Below are positions 16,951-25,773 of a DNA stretch of 64,000 nucleotides, piece by piece. Position 1 is the stretch's first letter, and each line of letters opens with the position of its first letter. Position numbers and translations under genes: made by a program. The notes beneath the pieces are model-generated. The model searched no databases and was not told the DNA's origin. It saw only the letters and a program-made list of their open reading frames with translations. The DNA is from JAWKSY01 sp041402125 (GTDB lineage Bacteria; Planctomycetota; GCA-002687715; DRQF01), in assembly GCA_041402125.1 (NCBI GenBank), contig JAWKSY010000003.1, forward strand, positions 62,001 through 126,000, read 5' to 3'.

Positions 16951-17394
16951 TCAGGAAGGCTCGGGCCATCCTTCGAAGGCCCCGATGATGCGACGGAAGT
17001 CGTCGGGGACGCGCATCGGGCGGAAACTCTCGTCGATCGCGACGTGGGTCGTGTAGCCGACGGCGACGAGGCGATTCTGCTGACGGTGACGGATCTGGAA
17101 CTCGAAGGTGAAGCTCGCCCCGCCGATCTCGCGGACCCGGACGTCGATCGTGAGGGGATCGTCGAGCCGGGCGGGCGACTTGAAGTCGAGGTGCGCGGCG
17201 GCGACGACGTTGTCGAACTCCTTGATGGGACGGATCCCCTCCGAGAGTCCGAGGTTCCGGAGGTAGTCGACGCGTCCGACCTCGAGATAGGTGAAGTAGT
17301 TGCCGTGGAAGACGATGCCCATGGCATCGGTCTCGGGCAGGCGGACCCGGACCTCGGTCCGGAAGGGGAAGGAGGGGGTGCCTTCGCGGCTCAT
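16951..17394 (-). CDS. Hot-dog acyl-CoA thioesterase (YbgC/4HBT family)
   Basis: The 147-residue product carries the 4-hydroxybenzoyl-CoA thioesterase signature ETDAMGIVFHGNYFTYLEVGR with the catalytic Asp23 and the HGNY loop. The usual central strand and helix follow (FDNVVAAAHLDFKSPARLDDPL) and then FQIRHRQQNRLVAVGYTTHVAID. These enzymes hydrolyse acyl-CoA thioesters in the cytoplasm, and YbgC-type members often work with phospholipid or Tol-Pal functions. No tol-pal genes are nearby, so the substrate is open. Length and motif spacing match the family. Confidence 0.88.
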   Translation of the reverse strand: MSREGTPSFPFRTEVRVRLPETDAMGIVFHGNYFTYLEVGRVDYLRNLGLSEGIRPIKEFDNVVAAAHLDFKSPARLDDPLTIDVRVREIGGASFTFEFQIRHRQQNRLVAVGYTTHVAIDESFRPMRVPDDFRRIIGAFEGWPEPS

Positions 17395-17459
17395 CGCGGG
17401 CCTCGTTCACGGTCGTCGGGGCGGAGCGCGCCTCGAGGACGAGGCGGCGAGGGATCCTA

Positions 17460-18818
17460 TCAGCGCGGCGGGGCGCCCCAAGCGCCGCCCGTCCTCCGGT
17501 TCGAACCCCGGAAGGTCGTCCAGCGGTTGCCGCCCTCGGGGCTCCCCGCGCCGGCCCGCAGCGCCCAGGCGCGACCGCGGTTCTCCTTCGCGGTCGGACC
17601 CGATCGCCCGCGTCCGACGACGACGAAGACGTCGAGCCGCCCGTCGCCGTCGAGATCGTCGATCAGCGGGGCGTGGTCGATGTGGTCCTCCGGCGCCGTG
17701 GCGAGATCGAAGGCGAGGATCTCTTCCCCGTCGCGCGCGCGAAGGGCCCGGAGCACGCCTCCGGTGCCGAAGACGAGGTCCTTCGCGCCGTCGCCGTCGA
17801 GGTCGGCCACCGCCACGCCGCGCGCGATGGAACGCGGCCCGTAGGTCCGTCGCCAGCGCCGCTTGCCCTCGGCGTCGAGGACGTGGACATGTCGCCCGCA
17901 GACGACGATCTCGGGCGGGCCCTCGCCGTCGGAATCCACGAGGGAGGTCGGGCCGAAGACCATGCCCTTCGCTTCACCCTCGAGCTCGGCCTTCCAAAGG
18001 ACGGCGCCATCAGTCCCCTTCAGCATCCACACCCGCCCGCCGCGATCGGCGACGACGATCTCCGCCTTGCCGTCGCCGTCCCGGTCGAACGCGGAGACGC
18101 CGTGGTAGACCCAGTCGTCGGTCGCGAACTGCCAGAGCTCGCGCCCCGTGCGTCCGTCGAGCGCGCGGAGCCGACCGTCACCCATCCAGTTGGTGACCAG
18201 CACCTCGAGATCGCCGTCGCCGTCGAGATCGACGAGGGCGGGCTCGCTCTGGATGTGCCCGGGGACCTCGACCATCCACCGGAGCTTGCCCGTCGCTCCC
18301 TCGAGGGCGACGACGCGGCCGGCGCCGCCCTTCACCTTCATGGTGCCGTAGACGATCTCGGGTTTTCCGTCGCCGTCCAGATCCGCCGCGGCCGGCGGGG
18401 AGTCGGTCCCGCTCGGACCCTCGAACACCCAGCGTTCACGGCCGGCGGCGTCGCGACACCAGACCGTTCCCTTCGCGGAATCGGCGTAGACGACCTCGAG
18501 TCCCTTCTCGCCGTCCAGATCGGCGACCAGCACGGAGGCGTCGAGCGGGCCCCCGCGAGATCGGCTCGCCCAGCGGACCGCGCCCGTGCGAGCGTCGAGG
18601 CAGCGGAAGACCTCGTCGTTGAAGTAGGCGCCGAAGACGACCTCGGAGCGACCGTCGCCCTCGAGATCGGCGATCGCGCCCGAGCCGAACGAGGGGGCGA
18701 GGAGCGCGATCGTCCAGAGGACGCGGTCCGCCGGAGGCGCCGCCGGCTCCGGCGCCTGCGGCAAGGTCGTCGACGCGAGCAGGAGCGCGAGGAGCAGGCC
18801 GGAGATCGTTCGCGACAT
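17460..18818 (-). CDS. Secreted FG-GAP/VCBS-type beta-propeller protein
   Basis: The 452-residue product starts with a signal peptide (ISGLLLALLLASTTLPQA) and GGAGG before the ATG. It contains about eight repeats built around calcium-loop motifs DLDGDG, DLDGEK, DRDGDGK or DSDGEG, each followed by a hydrophobic strand such as LEVVYADS, PEIVYGT or AEIVVADRGG. PQQ-like strands alternate with these (VVALEGATGKLRWMV, LRALDGRTGRELWQF). This is the FG-GAP/VCBS propeller seen in secreted or surface proteins. It may be an extracellular binding protein and a possible secretion substrate (inference). No catalytic domain is attached. Confidence 0.8.
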   Translation of the reverse strand: MSRTISGLLLALLLASTTLPQAPEPAAPPADRVLWTIALLAPSFGSGAIADLEGDGRSEVVFGAYFNDEVFRCLDARTGAVRWASRSRGGPLDASVLVADLDGEKGLEVVYADSAKGTVWCRDAAGRERWVFEGPSGTDSPPAAADLDGDGKPEIVYGTMKVKGGAGRVVALEGATGKLRWMVEVPGHIQSEPALVDLDGDGDLEVLVTNWMGDGRLRALDGRTGRELWQFATDDWVYHGVSAFDRDGDGKAEIVVADRGGRVWMLKGTDGAVLWKAELEGEAKGMVFGPTSLVDSDGEGPPEIVVCGRHVHVLDAEGKRRWRRTYGPRSIARGVAVADLDGDGAKDLVFGTGGVLRALRARDGEEILAFDLATAPEDHIDHAPLIDDLDGDGRLDVFVVVGRGRSGPTAKENRGRAWALRAGAGSPEGGNRWTTFRGSNRRTGGAWGAPPR

Positions 18819-18899
18819 CGGATCATCCTCCGGAGCGGGTCGGATGCCCGCATCCTACTCCTCGGGACCTCGCGGTGACGAGGGCGAACCGCCGCGCGA

Positions 18900-18928
18900 T
18901 TGACACGTTCGCGGACCCGACCGAAGAT
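18900..18928 (+). promoter_or_regulatory. Candidate sigma70-type promoter for the 19030 lipoprotein gene
   Basis: A perfect TTGACA -35 box at 18900-18905 is followed after 17 bases by GAAGAT (3 of 6 matches to TATAAT) at 18923-18928. The predicted leader to the ATG at 19030 is about 95 bases. It lies in the divergent region between the FG-GAP gene and the lipoprotein gene. Confidence 0.4.
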
Positions 18929-19029
18929 CGATCCGTCGCGCCGCGTGTTCAGGCCACGCCGCGCCGCCTTCGACCGGAGCCCGGGACGCCGACGCGCCGG
19001 GCGTCGTCCCCGACGAGAGGAGGGAGAGC

Positions 19030-20385
19030 ATGTCCCCGATCCGCATCACCGTCGCCCTGGGTTTCATCCTGCTCGTCGCGGGTTGCGCCGACTACCGGAT
19101 CCGGAAGGTCCCGAACGCCTACGAGCGCGCGCTCGTCGGACAGACCTGGACGGAGGCGGATCAGCGCTCGGTCGAGGAGATGGAGGGCATCCGCTTCTAC
19201 ATGTCGCGGGCCTACGTCGACGTGCACAAGCCCTTCCCGATCGACTCCGACGTCTTCGTCGTCGACGGCACGGTGTCGGCGGACGGGCGCTTCCTCGTCG
19301 TCGACCGGCCGACGGGATCCGGCTCGGAGGCGGACGGGAAGGCGTCCCGCTATCTCAGCTCGGCCGGCGGCGGCGCGCTGCGCCTCGGCACCCAGCGCAT
19401 CGTCGTCTCGGCGACCGGGTCGAGCGCGGCCCCGAACGCGGCACGCGCGGGGGCGCAGAGCGCCACCGAGGGCGGGGCCGACCCGGCGGTTTCGGACGGG
19501 AAGGGCCCGCCGACGCCCTCCAGCGGTCAGGAGAGCTTCAAGGTCTCGACCGATCTCAGCGCGACGGCGCTGGTGCCGACGCGGGACTTCTTCGACGTCA
19601 TCTTCCTCCCGGACTACAGCGAGCAGTACGTCATCCAGACCGAGGCGAACCTGGGCGAGCTCGACATCACGCTCACCTACGGGCCGGGCAACGTCCTCAT
19701 CGGTCTCGACGCCAAGGTCGACAACAGCGCCGTCACCGGCCCGCTGATGGACTTCTACCGCGACGTGATGAAGGCGGGGACGGCGGCGGTGAAGTCGCAG
19801 ATCCTGCCCGCGGCCGCGCAGAGCGCCACCGAGACGATGCGCGGCGAGGAGTACGCGGGGTCACGCGTCTCGGTCGCCGTCCACGTCCTGCGCTTCGCGG
19901 CGCCGGGGCTCTATCCGATCCAGAAGCCGAACGAGAGCTTCGCGCTCCTGCAGGATTCCATCTCCGCGCCGGAGGAACACGTCCTGATCGGACGCCCGCC
20001 CGCGAGCTGCGTCTCGATCAAGTACTACGAGGTGCTGGTGGCCGAGCTCCTCGGCGCGGGCGCCCGGACGGCGACCTCGGTCCTCGACGGCAGCGTCGAG
20101 CGCGCGCCTCGGGCGGCCCTCCCCGCGCCGAAGCCGAACTCGGCCGGCCCGACCGCGCTCACGCCGGCGGCGCTCGACGAGTTCAAGGCGAACCTCCAGA
20201 CGCTCCTCGGCCCCGACGGCTGGGGCGTCGACTCGGTGAAGGCGAAGGACGGCGGCATCGCGGTCACGCTCCTCCAGACGGCCTTGACGCCCGGAATCAC
20301 CGCGACGGCGGCCCAGGACTTCGCGGTGGAGAAGGGCGAGGACGCCTTCGGCGTGCCCGTCACCGCCACGATCGCGACGCCCTGA
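19030..20385 (+). CDS. Lipoprotein of unknown function
   Basis: A strong AGGAGG site precedes ATG 19030. The 451-residue product has a lipoprotein signal with lipobox LVAGC (Cys19). The mature part is mixed alpha/beta; a low-complexity Ala/Gly/Ser segment lies around residues 98-165. Motifs such as FFDVIFLPDYSEQYVIQ and LTYGPGNVLIGLD suggest a beta-rich domain, and SCVSIKYYEVLVAELLGAG lies further on. I recognise no family. The stop lies four bases before the trypsin-like protease gene, so the two are probably co-transcribed and may act together at the cell envelope. Confidence 0.7.
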   Translation: MSPIRITVALGFILLVAGCADYRIRKVPNAYERALVGQTWTEADQRSVEEMEGIRFYMSRAYVDVHKPFPIDSDVFVVDGTVSADGRFLVVDRPTGSGSEADGKASRYLSSAGGGALRLGTQRIVVSATGSSAAPNAARAGAQSATEGGADPAVSDGKGPPTPSSGQESFKVSTDLSATALVPTRDFFDVIFLPDYSEQYVIQTEANLGELDITLTYGPGNVLIGLDAKVDNSAVTGPLMDFYRDVMKAGTAAVKSQILPAAAQSATETMRGEEYAGSRVSVAVHVLRFAAPGLYPIQKPNESFALLQDSISAPEEHVLIGRPPASCVSIKYYEVLVAELLGAGARTATSVLDGSVERAPRAALPAPKPNSAGPTALTPAALDEFKANLQTLLGPDGWGVDSVKAKDGGIAVTLLQTALTPGITATAAQDFAVEKGEDAFGVPVTATIATP

Positions 20386-20389
20386 GACC

Positions 20390-21496
20390 ATGGACCGCCG
20401 CGACCACGGGCCGGACGACTGGCAGGAGGCGGTCGATCGTCCGCACCGCATCCTCGAGGCCGCGGCGCGCTTCCTCCGCCGATCCCGCCCGTGGCGACGG
20501 CGACTCGAGGAGTGGGGGGTCGTCGACGTCTGCCCGGGGCAACGTCTGGTGGGGCGCCGCCAGAAGTGCGCCGGCCAGCTCGTGCTCGTGCTCTTCGTCG
20601 AACGGAAGTGGACGAAGACCGAGGACCGCGAGCGCGACGAGGAGGGACGCATCCCGCGGGAGCTGACGCTCCGGTTCACCTTCGAGGGGATCCGCGGACG
20701 CTTCCGGATCCCCGTCGACGTGCGCCCGCGCGTTCGCCCGCGAGCCCAGGGGACGAGCCGCGGCCTGGCCGTGCCGCGCGACGGAGAGACCTCGGCGACG
20801 CTCCCCTTCGAGAAGGGGGCGGCCTGCACCGTCGTGCGACGGCCGGGCTTCCAGGCCGCCTATCTCCTGAGTTGCCTCCACGTTCTCGGATCACCGGACT
20901 GGGTCCCGGGGTCCGGCCTGCCGGCCCGACTCGCGGTGTTCGAACGTCCGGACGGGAGCGGCGACGAGAAGCGCCTCGCGGCGAACCCCTCGATCCCGGC
21001 CCGATTCGATTCCCGACAGGCGACCGACGCCGCTCTCGCCGCGCTGACGCCGGACGGCGAGCGCAAGCTGGCCACCAAGACCTTCTGGGGCCGGGCGCGG
21101 CCGCGTCGCGCCGCGCTCACTCGCGCGGAGATCCGCGCCCTCCGCCGTTACGAGATCCACCGTCCGATCGGCCGCGCCATCCGCTGCGAATGGGTGAGCG
21201 ACCACGACCGCCTCGAGGTCGAGATCGCGCGGCCCGGCGGCACGCACGTCTACGTCGTCCACGACGTCATCGGCGTCCGCTGCACGAGCACCGAAGGCGG
21301 ACGACCGGCCCGGACCGAAGGCGGCGACAGCGGCGCCCCGGTGATGGCGGGAGACGTCCTCGTGGGGATGCACTTCGCGGGGAGCGGCGAGCTCGCGTGG
21401 TTCGTGCCCACCTCCCGACTCCTCTTCGACGTGGCGGCCTTTCCGGGCGGGCTGCGACTGGCGGCCGATCTGTTGCCCGAGCCGGTCACTCCCTGA
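20390..21496 (+). CDS. Trypsin/chymotrypsin-like serine peptidase with complete catalytic triad
   Basis: The 368-residue product has no clear signal peptide. Residues 40-115 match the N-terminal block common to a group of bacterial trypsin-like proteins: a G-x-R-L-V-G-x-R opening, a VLFVERK strand and a final IPVDV. The peptidase part has His164 (LLSCLHVLGS), Asp213 (QATDAALAAL) and Ser314 in GGDSGAPVMAGDVLVGMHF, in the S1 order and spacing. The substrate and activation route are unknown. The absence of a signal peptide and the four-base gap to the upstream lipoprotein gene are notable: it may act in the cytoplasm or be exported by another route. Confidence 0.72.
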   Translation: MDRRDHGPDDWQEAVDRPHRILEAAARFLRRSRPWRRRLEEWGVVDVCPGQRLVGRRQKCAGQLVLVLFVERKWTKTEDRERDEEGRIPRELTLRFTFEGIRGRFRIPVDVRPRVRPRAQGTSRGLAVPRDGETSATLPFEKGAACTVVRRPGFQAAYLLSCLHVLGSPDWVPGSGLPARLAVFERPDGSGDEKRLAANPSIPARFDSRQATDAALAALTPDGERKLATKTFWGRARPRRAALTRAEIRALRRYEIHRPIGRAIRCEWVSDHDRLEVEIARPGGTHVYVVHDVIGVRCTSTEGGRPARTEGGDSGAPVMAGDVLVGMHFAGSGELAWFVPTSRLLFDVAAFPGGLRLAADLLPEPVTP

Positions 21497-21543
21497 ACGA
21501 TCCGTCTTTCCCGCCGGCGACGAGAGTCCCTATGATCGGCGGC

Positions 21544-23865
21544 ATGAGAACCCTCACGACGCTCGCCCTGCTCCTCGTCCCGATCCTCCCCGCCGCGGCA
21601 ACCCGCGCTCAGATCATCCGCCACGAGACGAGTCCGCAAGAGCTCCCCATCGACAGCCGATGGGACGCGGAGGTGCGCCGCGGGACCGTCATCACGCGCG
21701 TCGTCGACGCCGACCGAGGGCGGTCGGTCGCCGGCGCCGTTGTCCTTCTCGTGCGCGAGGTCGATCAGCCGCTTGGCGGCCCCCCGGAGCCCGCCGCGCG
21801 CTTCGTGGCGGACGAGGACGGACTCGTCACGATCATCGTCGACGAGGAGACGCCGCCCTGGAACTGGCTGATCGCCGATGCCCCCGGCTACGCGCCCCTG
21901 GGAATCTACTCCTACCCTGACGAGGAGATCCGCCTGCGCCGCGGTGAGCGGCGCGCCGTCCGATTCGTCGATCCCCGCCTCCGGCCGCTGAAGGGACTCG
22001 AGCTGGAGTGCATCGTGGGATGCGGCCACACCCCGACCGTTCGTCGCGGGCGGGCGGACGTGGCGGGCGTCGTCGAGATGGAGGACGTGAGCGACCGATC
22101 GGACGGGATCCTCGAGTACTGGGTGCGGCACCCGAGCGTCGCGCCCGAGTACGTCAACATCCCCGAAACGTGGAGCGAAGGAGTTCCGCCGACGCTCGTC
22201 CTGCCCTTCGGTCGGGAGTTGAGCGGGGTCGTCCGCGACGCCGATGGTCGTCCGCGAGCGGACGTCCGCGTGGGAGGCTGCGCGGGGGCCCATCGCGGCC
22301 CCTGGGCCGCCTCGGACGCGGAGGGGCGCTTCCGGCTCATGGGGATCCCGCTCGGCACCCGGGAGGTCGAGGTCGTCGTGCCCGAGCGACTCGTCCCCGG
22401 CACCGACACCTGGACGGAGGAGACGAGTCGTTTCGTGACGCTCCCGCCGACGGGAGTTCCGCTCGCGCTCCGGATCGGACCGGACGGACGCGTCGAGAAG
22501 GGGCTCGTCATGCGGCAGGTCGAAGTCACCTTGGAGGACGATCAAGGGTCGGTCCTGCCGGGGCCGGGCATCGAAGCCGTCCTCTGGCGTCGTGAGGACG
22601 GCCGGAGCGTGCGCGGCCGGTCCGGGGCCTCGGGACGCATCGCGCTCCCCTACGAATCCGGCGATGACTGGATGCTGCAACTGAGCGATCCCGGTCTCGC
22701 CTTCCGGCCGCGCACTCTGCCGATCGTCGCCGGAGAGCCCGCGATCACGGTGCGTCTCGAGGCGCGCCCGACTCGCGTCGTCGAGCTCCGGACGCCAATC
22801 GGTCGCTACCCGGCCGCGCTCTCCCTCCTCGTCGGGGACCGCGCCCACGAGATGAAGGACTGCTTCGAGTTCGTCGCCGAGAGGGTGGAGGGCGAGGATC
22901 AACCCCACGACCTCTACCGCGCCCGTCTCCCGATCGTGGAGGAGGGGAACCCGGTATTGAGCCTCACCTGGGAAGGGGGGTATGAGATTTCCCCGACCCT
23001 CGTCCCCTTCGAACCGTCGACCGAGCCCCTGATCATCAGGCCTCCGGCGCTCCGGCGCTTCCGCGTCGTCGCGTCGCGAGCGCCCGACGGATCCGCGGTC
23101 GGCTTCGACGCGTCGATCGTGGATCTCCGGGACGAGGGCATCGTCGACCTGGACGCCCTGGCCAGCGACGACGAGGACGACGAGGACACCCCCGGCGCCC
23201 CTCGCACCTTCGCGCTCGGGGACGGCGAGACCAGACGGCTCTGCTTCCTTCCCGATCAGACGGACCTCGAGCCCATCGTCATGCCGTCGAGTCTCTCCGG
23301 ATGTCCTCGCGGCGCCGACGGGGTTCCGGAACTGTCGCTCGACTTCGTCGCCCTGCCGCCGCCACTTCTTCGCGTGTTCGAGGCCGACGGTTCGGAGTCG
23401 ATCGGTGCCTACGTCGAGCTCACGCCGGATCACTCCGTCGAACTCGAGGAAAGTGGGTCCTGGTCGCCGCCGACCGTGATCGCGTCTCGCTGGCGCGGGC
23501 GGACGGCGAGGATCTGGCCGCCGGCACCCGACCCGGAGCACCGGATCCCGATGACGGTCGAGATCCCGTCGTCCGGCACGCTCGACGCCCGCTGGCCGGC
23601 CGGGTCCGTCGTTCTCCGGATGCCCGCCGGGGAGGATGGGGTCGGCCGGTGGCTCGACGTCATCGTCGACGGCGGCAACCTGATGCACCTCGAAGCCGAG
23701 GCCGAGAGCGCCGAGGGTGACGCCCGGGTCCACGTGCGCGGCCTTTCGCCCGGGAGGCATCGGCTCCTCGTCGGCCGACGGGGCTTCCTCACCGAGCGCA
23801 TCGAGTTCGAACTCGGAGAGGGGGCGAAGGAGCTGGAGATCGACCTCCTCGCGCGGCGCCCCTGA
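21544..23865 (+). CDS. Secreted carboxypeptidase-regulatory-like multi-domain protein
   Basis: The start is placed at ATG 21544, giving a clean signal peptide (MRTLTTLALLLVPILPAAATRAQ); ATG 21532 is four codons earlier and also possible. The product of about 773 residues carries several CarboxypepD_reg-like segments (TRVVDADRGRSVAGAVVLL, SGVVRDADGRPRADVRVGG, SDAEGRFRLMGIPLG) and many beta-strand-rich stretches without known motifs, including an acidic run of Asp/Glu near residue 540. It resembles the two 670-residue proteins at 12123-16317 in style but has a cleavable signal instead of an anchor. A structural or binding role outside the cytoplasm is likely. Confidence 0.68.
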   Translation: MRTLTTLALLLVPILPAAATRAQIIRHETSPQELPIDSRWDAEVRRGTVITRVVDADRGRSVAGAVVLLVREVDQPLGGPPEPAARFVADEDGLVTIIVDEETPPWNWLIADAPGYAPLGIYSYPDEEIRLRRGERRAVRFVDPRLRPLKGLELECIVGCGHTPTVRRGRADVAGVVEMEDVSDRSDGILEYWVRHPSVAPEYVNIPETWSEGVPPTLVLPFGRELSGVVRDADGRPRADVRVGGCAGAHRGPWAASDAEGRFRLMGIPLGTREVEVVVPERLVPGTDTWTEETSRFVTLPPTGVPLALRIGPDGRVEKGLVMRQVEVTLEDDQGSVLPGPGIEAVLWRREDGRSVRGRSGASGRIALPYESGDDWMLQLSDPGLAFRPRTLPIVAGEPAITVRLEARPTRVVELRTPIGRYPAALSLLVGDRAHEMKDCFEFVAERVEGEDQPHDLYRARLPIVEEGNPVLSLTWEGGYEISPTLVPFEPSTEPLIIRPPALRRFRVVASRAPDGSAVGFDASIVDLRDEGIVDLDALASDDEDDEDTPGAPRTFALGDGETRRLCFLPDQTDLEPIVMPSSLSGCPRGADGVPELSLDFVALPPPLLRVFEADGSESIGAYVELTPDHSVELEESGSWSPPTVIASRWRGRTARIWPPAPDPEHRIPMTVEIPSSGTLDARWPAGSVVLRMPAGEDGVGRWLDVIVDGGNLMHLEAEAESAEGDARVHVRGLSPGRHRLLVGRRGFLTERIEFELGEGAKELEIDLLARRP

Positions 23866-23872
23866 TCGTCCT

Positions 23873-25531
23873 TCAGCGCCGGACGAAGCGGAGGGTGACG
23901 AGGCCGTGGCGATCGTTCCGCCGCGCCTCGCGCCAGTCCCGATCCAGCTCGCTCCGGTGTCGCTCCCGCCAGGCCCCGAGGCCGCCCGCGTCAACGATCA
24001 CCGAGAAGGCGTCGGAGCGAAGGTCGGGCCGCGCCGCCAGCGCGGCGCCGAGGCCTCCCTCCGGATCGGTCACGACCACGAGTCGCCGCGATGCGTTCCG
24101 CGCCGCGGACTCGCGTTCGAGATCCGCCAGCTTCTCCTCGAGGAAGGCCCTCGCGGATGAGGCGAGCGATGCGGGAAGGAGGCGGTCCAGGCGCCCCTCG
24201 AGCTCGCGAGCGAGCCGCGCCTCGCGCTCGAAGGCGCTGCGCTCGCCGATGCCCGGCTGGTAGTACTCGAGCGGCTGGGGACGGAAGGCGGCGGTGAAGA
24301 GGGCGGACGGGGGCCCGGACGGCGCGAAGTCCGCGGCGAGATCCCGGGCCGCGCCGGCGAGATCGGCCTGACGCCAGCGACGTCCGTCGCTCGCCCAGGC
24401 GACGAGCACGGTGGCCACGAGGGCGAGCCCCACCGGGACGGCGATGCGTCGGACGGGAGCCGACAGGCCGGCCACCCCCGCCGCCACGAGGGTGAAGAGG
24501 AAGGGGAGGCACCAGAGCGCCGCCCGGGGAACGAAGAAGCCCTGACGACCCAGGAGTCCGACGAGCAGGAGGAGGAGGGGCAGGCCCAGCGCCATCGCGG
24601 TGATCGCCCCGCGAGGCGCCACCGCGCGCATCGTTGCCGTGGCCCGAGCGGAACGCGTGCGGAGATCCGCCCCCAGCCCGATCAGGCCGAGACCGCCCGC
24701 CACGCCGAGGACGACGATGCGAGCGACGCGCCAGGCGGGAGCCTCCGCGGCCAGGGGCCGGAGGACATCTCCCCCGAGAGCCCACTCGCCCACGAAGCCC
24801 CCCAGGCCGGCCAGGTCGAACCCGCTCAGGTGCTCGAGGGTCGTGGGGAGGGAGCCGAGTCTCGAACGCACGAGGAGGTACGCCAAGGCCGGCAGGGCGG
24901 CGAGAGAGGCGACGGCCAGACCGTCCCGCCGCCCGCGGGCGAGCCCCCAGGCGACCTGGATGACGGTGGCCACCGCCGCGTAGTGGTGCGTGAGAGCGCC
25001 GGCCGCCGCCAGGAGCCCCCATATCCAGCGTCGGCCGGCCCCACCCGGGGCCGCCATCATCCGCCGGAAGGCCGCGAACTGCGCGAGGACGAGAGCGACC
25101 AGGGGCATGTAGGGCCGCGCCTCGGTCGAATACTCGATCATGACCGGCGAGGTCGCGACGAGAACGGCGGCGATCCGTCCCGCGCCAACGCCGAAGGTCG
25201 AGGCCGCGAGGCGCGCGGTCTGCCAGATGACGAGCAGGCCGCAGAAAAAGGGCAGGGCGCGGACCGAGACCACGCCGTCCCCGAAGACCGCGATCCACGC
25301 GGTCATCACCAGGTGGTGGAGCGGAGGGTGGACGTCCTGGAGGAGCGTCGCCCCGAGCCGGGGCCAGCTTCCGAGCTTGAGCCCGGTCGCGAAGAGCTCG
25401 TCGTACCAGAGGCTCTCGCGGAGGTGGACCAGCCGGAGGCCCAGGCCGAGGAGGACGGCGAGCGGCACGACGGCCCGGTAGCGGTCGCGAGACGGCGGAG
25501 ACGGCTCCGGTTGGGCATCGGGGGTCGACAT
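23873..25531 (-). CDS. Polytopic glycosyltransferase, GT39/ArnT-like
   Basis: The 552-residue product has about ten membrane helices. Its first periplasmic loop carries the family catalytic acidic pair, WYDELFA (Asp44-Glu45), followed by the DVHPPLHH motif (His68), and later EYSTEARPYMPL. This is the layout of PMT_2/GT39/ArnT-like enzymes, which move a sugar from a polyprenyl-phosphate donor to lipid or protein at the outer face of the inner membrane. The acceptor cannot be told. The start at 25531 has no clear ribosome site, and a REPIN-like repeat begins only 11 bases upstream, so either the start is downstream or the insertion displaced the original leader. Confidence 0.82.
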   Translation of the reverse strand: MSTPDAQPEPSPPSRDRYRAVVPLAVLLGLGLRLVHLRESLWYDELFATGLKLGSWPRLGATLLQDVHPPLHHLVMTAWIAVFGDGVVSVRALPFFCGLLVIWQTARLAASTFGVGAGRIAAVLVATSPVMIEYSTEARPYMPLVALVLAQFAAFRRMMAAPGGAGRRWIWGLLAAAGALTHHYAAVATVIQVAWGLARGRRDGLAVASLAALPALAYLLVRSRLGSLPTTLEHLSGFDLAGLGGFVGEWALGGDVLRPLAAEAPAWRVARIVVLGVAGGLGLIGLGADLRTRSARATATMRAVAPRGAITAMALGLPLLLLLVGLLGRQGFFVPRAALWCLPFLFTLVAAGVAGLSAPVRRIAVPVGLALVATVLVAWASDGRRWRQADLAGAARDLAADFAPSGPPSALFTAAFRPQPLEYYQPGIGERSAFEREARLARELEGRLDRLLPASLASSARAFLEEKLADLERESAARNASRRLVVVTDPEGGLGAALAARPDLRSDAFSVIVDAGGLGAWRERHRSELDRDWREARRNDRHGLVTLRFVRR

Positions 25532-25541
25532 GGCTCGTCAA

Positions 25542-25652
25542 GATGCACGTACGGTGCCAGTCACCGGATGTGCATTCCTCCCCCTGGACGTCTCGGACTC
25601 GCGACCCGTGTACGCGGAATGCACATCCGGTGACTGGCACCGTACGTGCATC
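25542..25652. repeat. REPIN-like element: two perfect 37-bp inverted arms around a 37-base centre
   Basis: Arms 25542-25578 and 25616-25652 are exact reverse complements over 37 bases, with a 37-base spacer. Each arm contains smaller palindromes: ATGCAC...GTGCAT at its ends and the imperfect dyad GGTGCCAGTCACC in its centre. Each arm thus looks like one REP unit and the whole like a REP doublet (REPIN), a non-autonomous element moved by RAYT/Y1-type transposases in other genomes. No transposase lies in the window. The element sits between the upstream secreted-protein gene's terminator and the GT39-like start codon. Confidence 0.75.
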
Positions 25653-25690
25653 CGCGCCGGCGAGAGCAGCGTACGCGGTCCCCGCGGCGA

Positions 25691-25734
25691 GTGGAAAAGA
25701 AACCGGGCCCGCACCGGATGGTGCGGGCCCGGTT
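25691..25734 (-). terminator. Intrinsic terminator of secreted paralogue 1
   Basis: A perfect 15-bp stem (arms 25701-25715 and 25720-25734) with a 4-base loop is followed on the minus strand by TCTTTTCC. It lies 40 bases past the stop codon at 25774. It is a textbook Rho-independent terminator. Confidence 0.88.
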
Positions 25735-25773
25735 CAAACGCTCTTCGCGTCGAGATTACCGGCGATCAGATGA

